In this document: positions 32,291 through 39,285 of the stretch, piece by piece | Position numbering within the stretch: position 1 is the first letter of the stretch | How the letters are laid out: each line of letters opens with the position of its first letter | Assembly: GCA_024710875.1 (NCBI GenBank) | Contig: JANJTX010000163.1 | Location: 1-39,285, forward strand | Source: Anaerolineales bacterium | GTDB lineage: Bacteria > Chloroflexota > Anaerolineae > Anaerolineales > UBA11579 | Direction of reading: 5' to 3' | Length of the DNA: 39,285 bases | Notes under the pieces: model-generated | What the model saw: only the letters and a program-made list of their open reading frames with translations | Databases searched by the model: none | Told to the model about the DNA's origin: nothing | Position numbers and translations under genes: made by a program

Positions 32291-34090
32291 CTACAGTTCC
32301 TGTTCGCTGCGGTCTTCGTGGGGGGTGATGACCAGCGTCTCCAGCAGACTGTTTTCGGCCGGTTCGCTCACTGCCGGCTCCGGCGGAATCGGCTGGCCGA
32401 GCGAGAGAATCGCCCGGTCTGCGCCCCAGAACACATTTGCCGTCCCGATTTCATCCAGCAGGCCAGCCCGCTCCAACTGGGTGTGTACCCGCGGTTGCAG
32501 CGCCGCCAGCAGCAGCCGCCCACCCCCACGCTGCTGGCGCTGCCAGATTTCGCGCAGCACCTCCATCCCGGTGGCATCCAGCAACGGTACGCCTCGCAAT
32601 GAAAGTATTACGGTCGCTTCCGGCGGGTCACCGGCTTCAATATCTTCCACCAGCCGCCGCGCCGCCGCAAAAAACAACGGCCCGCTCACGGTGTACACCA
32701 CAATTTCGCCCCCCGGGTGGCTGAAGGTGTGCCCCGCCTCGGCCAGCCGCCCTTCATCTAATGGTTGGCGCGTGACCTGCAATTCGCTCAACTGGGCCAT
32801 AAAAATCAAACTGCTGATGCCAAAGCCTATCAGAATCGCCTGGGTCAGGTCCAGCAGCACCGTCGCCGCCAGCGTAATCAGGAATGCCAGGACCGCATGC
32901 CGCAGCCGCCGCCCAAAATAGAACCGAATCGCATGCCATTCGTTCATGCGCCACGCCGTCACCATCAGCACCCCCGCCAGCGCCGCCAGCGGGATGCGCG
33001 CCATCCACGGCGCGAACAGCAAGGCCGCCGCCAGTAACGCCAGCCCATGCAAAATCGAAGCCATGCGCGTCACCCCGCCGCTTTTAACATTCACGCTGGT
33101 GCGCGCGATGGCCGCCGTGGCTGGCACCCCGCCAAAAAACGGGATGAGCATATTCCCCAGCCCCTGGCCGACGAGTTCCACACTGCTGTGCATCCGGATG
33201 CCAGTCATGTTCCCGGCCACCGCCCCGCACAGCAGGCTCTCGATCGCCCCCAGCGCCGCAATTGTCATCGCCGGCAGCCACAGCTCGCCCACCAGGTCCA
33301 GCCGCAGATCGCTTAGCCGCAGCCGCTGTTCCAGCAAAATCGTGCGCGGGATCTCGCCGATTGTCGGCGTATCCAGATGCAGTAGAACCGCCGCCAGCCC
33401 CGCCAGCAGGATAGCGGCCAGCGACCCCGGCACTCGCTGGCTAAATGGCAGGCGCGGCCACAACGCCATCAGCAGGATGACCCCCAGCGTTATCCCCACC
33501 GCCGCCAGATTGGTCTCCGGCAGGGCCGCCGCCACCTCCCGCAGTTTGGTCAGTACATTCTCGGCCGGCGGCGTGTGCAGCCCCAGCGCATTATCCAGTT
33601 GCCCCAGAGCGATGATGACCGCAATGCCGCTGGTAAAGCCGGAGATGACTGGCGCCGGAATCAGGCTCACGATGCGCCCCAGCCGCAACAGCCCCAGCAC
33701 CAGCACCATCGCCCCTGCCAGCAGGCCGGCCACAAACACCCCTTGCAGGCCGTAGCGCACTGCCAGCACAATCAGCACCGCCGACATCGCCCCGGTGGGC
33801 CCGCTGATCTGGTACGGCGCGCCGCCCAGCAGCCCAATCACCAGCCCCGCCAGAATCGCGGTCACCAGCCCGGCGGCCGCATCCGCCCCGGAGGCCACCC
33901 CAAAGGCCAGCGCCAGCGGCAGGGCCACCGCCGCTACCGTCAGCCCGGCCAGCAGGTCGCGTTGAAAAACGCCGGCATTGTATCCGGCGAACTCTTTGCG
34001 CAGCAGCACAATCCATTCTTTGACGAGCATCGGTCTCACGCTTTCGGCATCGGCAGAATCGGCAAAACGCCCGGATTCTATCACCAACAT
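32291..34090 (-). CDS. SulP family anion permease with STAS domain
   Basis: The protein has up to 599 residues: about 11-12 transmembrane helices with the SulP signatures RDLLAGLTVAAVALPLALAFG, GGAPYQISGPTGAMSAV and the later FFGGVPATAAIARTSVN, followed by a cytoplasmic STAS domain (about 450-560, with LRGVPLLDATGMEVL). Members move sulfate, bicarbonate or other anions; the substrate is not readable. Two starts are possible: the ATG at 34090, with AGAAGG 4 nt upstream, or the ATG at 34030 (MLVKEWIVLLRKEF), which is closer to usual SulP N-termini. It lies upstream of mreB on the same strand, with the mreB promoter between them. Confidence 0.92.
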   Translation of the reverse strand: MLVIESGRFADSADAESVRPMLVKEWIVLLRKEFAGYNAGVFQRDLLAGLTVAAVALPLALAFGVASGADAAAGLVTAILAGLVIGLLGGAPYQISGPTGAMSAVLIVLAVRYGLQGVFVAGLLAGAMVLVLGLLRLGRIVSLIPAPVISGFTSGIAVIIALGQLDNALGLHTPPAENVLTKLREVAAALPETNLAAVGITLGVILLMALWPRLPFSQRVPGSLAAILLAGLAAVLLHLDTPTIGEIPRTILLEQRLRLSDLRLDLVGELWLPAMTIAALGAIESLLCGAVAGNMTGIRMHSSVELVGQGLGNMLIPFFGGVPATAAIARTSVNVKSGGVTRMASILHGLALLAAALLFAPWMARIPLAALAGVLMVTAWRMNEWHAIRFYFGRRLRHAVLAFLITLAATVLLDLTQAILIGFGISSLIFMAQLSELQVTRQPLDEGRLAEAGHTFSHPGGEIVVYTVSGPLFFAAARRLVEDIEAGDPPEATVILSLRGVPLLDATGMEVLREIWQRQQRGGGRLLLAALQPRVHTQLERAGLLDEIGTANVFWGADRAILSLGQPIPPEPAVSEPAENSLLETLVITPHEDRSEQEL

Positions 34091-34172
34091 ATCGCCTTCT
34101 GGGCAGCGTTCTTTGACCCTCTAGCCCCTTGTGGGTGTTCCAGTCCCCTATGAGCGTGCTGGCGGTTTATAA

Positions 34173-34203
34173 AATCTCTCGCTGCGTTCAGCAACATGAC
34201 GGG
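34173..34203. repeat. Intergenic repeat of the GTCAT...GAACGCAGCGAGAGAT type
   Basis: On the minus strand the stretch reads GTCATGTTGCTGAACGCAGC followed by GAGAGAT. It resembles the gtcattgcgagg element at 3757, and such strings are often scattered between genes in environmental genomes. No coding potential. Confidence 0.5.
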
Positions 34204-34212
34204 ATTTCCGAT

Positions 34213-34241
34213 GTAGGGGCAGGTTTCAAACCTGCCCCTAC
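34213..34241. repeat. Perfect 29-bp palindrome in the sulP-glmS gap
   Basis: GTAGGGGCAGGTTT, a single C, then its exact reverse complement. As RNA it would be a 14-bp hairpin, though with such a tight loop the top pairs would open. It lacks a T-run, so it is probably a REP-like dispersed element rather than a terminator. It lies in the divergent gap between sulP and glmS. Confidence 0.9.
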
Positions 34242-34291
34242 GGATAGTGCTGGCGTTGTCCCCGCGTCCCCCAATCGTAGGCTGGCCGTAG

Positions 34292-34319
34292 TTGAAGCAC
34301 TAGCGGTTTTTGGTATAAT
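34292..34319 (+). promoter_or_regulatory. Promoter of glmS
   Basis: TTGAAG (34292-34297), a 16-nt spacer and TATAAT (34314-34319). Transcription would start near 34326, about 50 nt before the ribozyme. That piece contains a hairpin (GCACGGCAGGC...GCCGGCGTGC). Confidence 0.75.
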
Positions 34320-34375
34320 CCGCGTCCACGCACGGCAGGCAACCCGCCGGCGTGCCAACTGAATAGGAAACGGAC

Positions 34376-34620
34376 AGCGCATGGCCCGGCAAACCACCGC
34401 CGGGTGACGAGGTTGAGGGTTCCCTGCCGCAGGGTAGGGCACGGGCAGTCAGCACCAGGGATTGCCTAAAATCGAAAGTTCAGCGGAAGCCCTCCGGGAG
34501 CGCCACGCCCCCGATGTCCTTTCCTCCAACTCAAAATCTCACGGCCAACGCCGCCCCGGCAACGGGACGGACAAAACCGGCGGGAAGCGCGGCAGACAAC
34601 GGCGCAGTTCGCGCGCCGGA
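34376..34620 (+). ncRNA. Probable glmS self-cleaving ribozyme
   Basis: Directly upstream of glmS. The core fits the glmS ribozyme: CAGCGC at the cleavage point (expected between A34376 and G34377), a P1 helix GGCCCGGC...GCCGGGTGACGAGG, and ATCGAAAGTTCAGCGG (canonical AUCGA...CGGCGG). GAGGG (34415-34419) pairs with CCCTC (34490-34494), as in known members. The ribozyme uses glucosamine-6-phosphate as cofactor to cut its mRNA and lower GlmS. Oddities are a roughly 50-nt insertion (34420-34468) in the usual short joining segment and C-to-A and G-to-A changes in the GCGCC/GGCGG pairing. The 3' limit is approximate. The 5' extension of the glmS ORF in the track is this RNA, not protein. Confidence 0.8.
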
Positions 34621-34625
34621 GTCTG

Positions 34626-34645
34626 GGTTTGCCTGCGGGCAAACC
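34626..34645 (+). other. Hairpin just upstream of the glmS ribosome-binding site
   Basis: GGTTTGCC and GGCAAACC form a perfect 8-bp stem with a 4-nt loop, ending about 15 nt before the GGAGGA. It may be the terminal helix of the leader or may tune ribosome access. Confidence 0.55.
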
Positions 34646-34674
34646 AGCACCACGGTTCATGGAGGAACCCCAAC

Positions 34675-36516
<1,842 letters not shown>

Positions 36517-36530
36517 TGCGCCCTAACTAA

Positions 36531-36566
36531 CAACGCGGGCTGGAAATTTCCAGCCCGCGTTGTCTT
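36531..36566 (+). terminator. Terminator after glmS
   Basis: A 13-bp perfect stem CAACGCGGGCTGG/CCAGCCCGCGTTG around AAATTT, followed by TCTTT. The symmetry allows function for the convergent antiporter gene, but its minus-strand side lacks a T-run. Confidence 0.88.
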
Positions 36567-36593
36567 TAATCTCTGGGAATGATTGCCGCCCGG

Positions 36594-38396
36594 TTATGGC
36601 TTGCCCGGCGCCAGACTGATTAATACCTGCTCCGGCCCCACCTCCAGCGCCGTATCCACTTCGGTGGTGAAGATGGTGACTTGTCCGACCTTATCCACCG
36701 CGAACAGCGGCACCGCATCCGCGCCGTGTTGCTTCTTGAAATCCTCAAAATCAAAGTGGCGCGTTAGTTTGGTGGCTTTCACCCGCCCCCCACTTTTAAA
36801 CAGAGATTCCAGTCGCTGGAAATTTGCGGTTTCTTCAAACAACACCCGCCCGCGCAGGTGCAGTACGGCCCGCCCGGCCTTGTCCGCCGTATCCAACCCG
36901 GCCGTCGGTAGCTGGTAGACATTCGTGCGTCCAAAAGTTTCACTGAAATGCAGAGCCGCCAGCGCGTTCACCTCATCATTGCCGGTCATCGCCAGCAATC
37001 GTCCAATGCCGGTTAAATCCATTTCCTCAATGACTTCTTCGGCCAGTACATTGCCATAGTGCGCCAGCAGCCCTTCCATCTGGGCCTGGGCGACATTATT
37101 AAAATTCTTGTCCAGCAAGATCACGCGAATGCCCTGCTGGCATAGCACCTGGGCAATGGCGCGGTTCAAGCGGTGTGCGCCCACCAGCACCAGCCCCTGT
37201 GGATTCGGTTCGGAAAGCTTCAGAAAACGCGCCAGCGGGGCGGCGGTCAACCCATACAGGGCGACGGTGAAAATGATGGTGAAGAACACGTACGGTGCCA
37301 GCAGTCCCGCCTGCTCAAACCCCGCGGCTTCCAGCCGTTCTGCAAATAATGAGGCCACCGCCGCTGCCACAATGCCGCGCGGCGCCAGCCAGGAAAGAAA
37401 AACCTTGTCCCGTAAGGCAAACCCGGCCCGGGCGCTAGAAATCCAGATGGCCAGCGGGCGAGCCACCAATACCAGTGCCAGCAGGAACAGGAGAACCCGC
37501 CCATCCAGATATTGCAGGGCTTCAGGTTCCAGCCGCGCCGCCAGCAGGATGAACAGGCTGCCAATCAGCAAAATCGAAAGATTTTCCTTAAACTCCACAA
37601 TGTGGCGCACCGCCACCCAGCGCTGGTTGGCGAGGGCAATGCCCATCAGGGTAACCGAAAGCAGCCCGGCTTCCGGCCGCAGCAGGTCGGCCCCCGCGTA
37701 AGCCGCCATCACCGCCAGCAGCGCCACGCTGCCTTGCAGGTAATCCGGCACCCAGTGTCGGCGCAGCACAAAAATCAAACCCAGCGCCCCCAGTGCGCCC
37801 ACCAGCGCCCCGGCCCCCAGCGTGGCGACCATCCCCAGCAGGATGCTGCCGGGCGCCTGGGTCATTTCGCCAATCAGAATCGCTTCAAACACCAATACGG
37901 TCAGGGTCACGCCCAGCGGGTCAATCAAAATCCCTTCCCATTTCAGGGCAATGCCGCTTGGCCCGCTGGGCCGGATTTGCCGCAGCAGCGGGCCAATGAC
38001 CGTTGGGCCGGTAACGACCAAAATCGCCCCCAGCATCACCGCCATTTGTGTATCTAGATTCAAGATGTACCGCGCCGCCAGGCTGGTCACCACCCAGGTA
38101 ACCAGCGCCCCCACCGTAACCAGCCGGGTAATCACGCTGCCGGCGGCGCGCAATTCCCCTAGTTTGAGCGTCAGGCCGCCCTCAAACAGGATTACGGCAA
38201 TCGCCAGCGAGATGACCGGGAAAATCAAATCGCCCAGCAATTCGTTCACATGCAGCAGTCCGGTTACTGGCCCGGCCAGAATGCCGGTGAGTAATAGCAA
38301 CAATATCGCCGGCAGGCGCAAGCGCCAGGCCAGCCATTGGGCGCCAATTCCCAATATCAATATCAGCGCCAATCCAATCAGGGCGTGTTCTGCCAT
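36594..38396 (-). CDS. Na+/H+ antiporter of the NhaP/CPA type with TrkA-N domain
   Basis: The 600 residues include about 12-13 transmembrane helices (1-395). CPA signatures are LFEGGLTLKL, VVTGPTVIGPLLRQIRP and WEGILIDPLG, where an acidic Asp acts in ion exchange; Ile replaces the Asn of the NhaP ND pair. A cytoplasmic Rossmann TrkA-N/RCK-type domain (about 400-510) with LVLVGAHRLNRAIAQVL follows, and then a RCK_C-like tail. It would exchange Na+ or K+ for protons and may sense nucleotides. No Shine-Dalgarno is clear at the ATG at 38396. Confidence 0.92.
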   Translation of the reverse strand: MAEHALIGLALILILGIGAQWLAWRLRLPAILLLLLTGILAGPVTGLLHVNELLGDLIFPVISLAIAVILFEGGLTLKLGELRAAGSVITRLVTVGALVTWVVTSLAARYILNLDTQMAVMLGAILVVTGPTVIGPLLRQIRPSGPSGIALKWEGILIDPLGVTLTVLVFEAILIGEMTQAPGSILLGMVATLGAGALVGALGALGLIFVLRRHWVPDYLQGSVALLAVMAAYAGADLLRPEAGLLSVTLMGIALANQRWVAVRHIVEFKENLSILLIGSLFILLAARLEPEALQYLDGRVLLFLLALVLVARPLAIWISSARAGFALRDKVFLSWLAPRGIVAAAVASLFAERLEAAGFEQAGLLAPYVFFTIIFTVALYGLTAAPLARFLKLSEPNPQGLVLVGAHRLNRAIAQVLCQQGIRVILLDKNFNNVAQAQMEGLLAHYGNVLAEEVIEEMDLTGIGRLLAMTGNDEVNALAALHFSETFGRTNVYQLPTAGLDTADKAGRAVLHLRGRVLFEETANFQRLESLFKSGGRVKATKLTRHFDFEDFKKQHGADAVPLFAVDKVGQVTIFTTEVDTALEVGPEQVLISLAPGKP

Positions 38397-38519
38397 AAAA
38401 CGTTATTCCATTTCAAAGTGAGATAGCTTTAATATAACATGCCTGAATTTTTGCTCCCCGTAATGATATCCCTTTGTGCCTTCACCAATTCTTGCCCCAA
38501 CGCTTCAGCCCAGGCTGGC

Positions 38520-39080
38520 CTAGCACTGCCCGCAGGCGCACTCGGCGGTATGCGGATAGTAGTCAATAATCTGGCCGGTGCGGTCAAAGTGGAACTGGCA
38601 GCAATCCGTCAGCGCCTGGTGCAGTAATACCCGCCCGCGTTGCACCCGGCTCTTGGCCCCGCTCACCGAAAGCCCCAGTTTCTCGGCCAGCTCGGTTTGC
38701 TTCATCCCCTGAATTTCCGTTAATAGCAGCGCTTCCTGATAATCGCCCGGCAGGCAGGTCTGAATCATGCGTTGCAGGCCGGCCGCCAACCGCGCTTCCG
38801 GTTCGGCTTCCAGCGGTTCCGGCTCTTCGGCCAGGTCCTCGGGCAGCGGGTCGGTGGGGCGCCGCGCTCGGTAGTAATCCAGAATGGTGTTGCGCGCAAT
38901 CGTGTAAATCCAGGGCAGCACCCGTTCTTCCTGCTCCAGCGTGTGCAGCCGGGTGTGAATCTTAAGGAAGACCTCCTGTAGCAGGTCTTCCGCGTCCTGG
39001 GGGTCATCCACCCGCTTGCGGATGAAGCCCCCCAGGCGCTGCCCGAATTCTTCCCAGAGTGCTGTGGTCGTCAGGCTCAA
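38520..39080 (-). CDS. SigZ-like ECF RNA polymerase sigma factor
   Basis: The 186-residue factor has region 2 (DDPQDAEDLLQEVFLKIHTR and ARNTILDYYRARR) and region 4 (YQEALLLTEIQGMKQTELAEKLGLSVSGAKSRVQRGR). The C-terminal tail is Cys-rich (CCQFHFDRTGQIIDYYPH then CACGQC), as in the SigZ subgroup, and may bind metal or respond to redox or arsenic stress. No anti-sigma factor is adjacent. The start is TTG at 39080, overlapping the upstream arsM-like stop as TTGA. Confidence 0.92.
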   Translation of the reverse strand: MSLTTTALWEEFGQRLGGFIRKRVDDPQDAEDLLQEVFLKIHTRLHTLEQEERVLPWIYTIARNTILDYYRARRPTDPLPEDLAEEPEPLEAEPEARLAAGLQRMIQTCLPGDYQEALLLTEIQGMKQTELAEKLGLSVSGAKSRVQRGRVLLHQALTDCCQFHFDRTGQIIDYYPHTAECACGQC

Positions 39081-39285
39081 TTTCTTGTACCCTTTACCGT
39101 GATGCTGGCGAGGCCAAAACCCTCGCCCTTGCCATAATCATACTCCTGACGCGCCAGCACTTCAACCGGCTCAAAGCCCGCCGCCCGCACAATCGCCAGA
39201 TACTCGCCTTCCTGCAACGCCCCGGCCACACAGCCGGCCCACTCGGCCACGCTGGCCTGCACTTCGGCCGGCATCTCGCCGAAAA
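39077..39285 (-). CDS. Arsenite methyltransferase-like protein, C-terminal end (partial)
   Basis: Open through the right window edge; only about 68 residues of the C-terminus are present. The VAEWAGCVAGALQEGEYLAIVRAAGF stretch, with its Cys in WAGCVAG, matches the end of ArsM, where this cysteine helps bind As(III). ArsM methylates arsenite with S-adenosylmethionine. The SAM-binding domain and other Cys residues are outside the window, so the call is provisional. It is 4-nt coupled with the SigZ-like gene downstream. The track's start at an internal Met is not the real start. Confidence 0.75.
   Translation of the reverse strand, partial: FGEMPAEVQASVAEWAGCVAGALQEGEYLAIVRAAGFEPVEVLARQEYDYGKGEGFGLASITVKGTRN

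Noticed and set aside
34462-34674. 71-codon N-terminal extension of glmS in the ORF track
   Set aside because: It runs through the ribozyme; GlmS needs Cys directly after the initiator Met, and a good GGAGGA precedes the ATG at 34675.
38439-38627. Plus-strand 62-codon ORF at the end of the sigZ-like gene
   Set aside because: Most of it is antisense to the SigZ C-terminus and no ribosome site is present.

Overview
The window is GC-rich, densely coding and looks like a chromosomal segment of a Chloroflexota bacterium, probably of the Anaerolineae/Ardenticatenia type. That placement is an inference from the gene repertoire: PQQ-propeller Ser/Thr kinase, GT-C/YfhO-like membrane proteins, a coiled-coil C4 zinc-ribbon protein beside a NACHT ATPase, and an mre-mrd-min-rod cluster. 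It was not tested by any search. I see no rRNA, tRNA, CRISPR array, transposase or phage gene.

Layout. (1) 1-4345, minus strand: moaC, a fused moaD-moaE, a threonine-synthase-like PLP enzyme, fabF and the 5' part of rnc. The fabF-rnc gap holds an inverted pair of degenerate octamer arrays. (2) 4342-5888: an AT-rich island bounded by 24-bp direct repeats (23/24 identical). It carries one lipoprotein gene broken by an in-frame TGA. (3) 6053-7401, plus strand: yggS-yggT-yggU, closed by a terminator. (4) 7481-10890, minus strand: a coiled-coil zinc-ribbon protein overlapping a membrane-anchored NACHT-HEAT ATPase. (5) 10959-18083, plus strand: a tightly packed operon of three polytopic GT-C/YfhO-like proteins, an iodotyrosine-deiodinase-like flavoprotein and an M14 carboxypeptidase. 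(6) 18245-24134, plus strand: a phospho-signalling module of Ser/Thr kinase with PQQ propeller, PP2C phosphatase, J-domain/vWA fusion, zinc-ribbon/FHA protein, an 80-aa unknown and an OmpR-type response regulator. (7) 24219-32209, minus strand: mreB-mreC-mreD-mrdA(PBP2)-minC-minD-minE-rodA, a cell-elongation plus division-site locus, with a SulP permease upstream on the same strand. (8) 34314-36562, plus strand: glmS behind a strong promoter and a probable glmS self-cleaving ribozyme, ending in a 13-bp-stem terminator. (9) 36594-39285, minus strand: an NhaP-type antiporter with a TrkA domain, a SigZ-like sigma factor and the 3' end of an arsenite-methyltransferase-like gene.

How the genes may work together. 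Regions 6 and 7 converge on one terminator and pair a phospho-signalling module with the elongasome and Min genes; any regulatory link is inference. GlmS feeds UDP-GlcNAc synthesis for the wall that PBP2 and RodA build. The most unusual items are the kinase/PP2C/J-vWA/FHA module, the deiodinase-like enzyme with all three substrate-clamp residues inside a membrane-glycosyltransferase operon, the membrane-anchored NACHT-HEAT protein, the AT-rich island that duplicates the moaC promoter, the glmS ribozyme with an enlarged insert, and a recurring TATAAT-N6/7-ATG arrangement that suggests leaderless transcription. Intergenic gaps also carry several families of period-7 or period-8 degenerate repeats.
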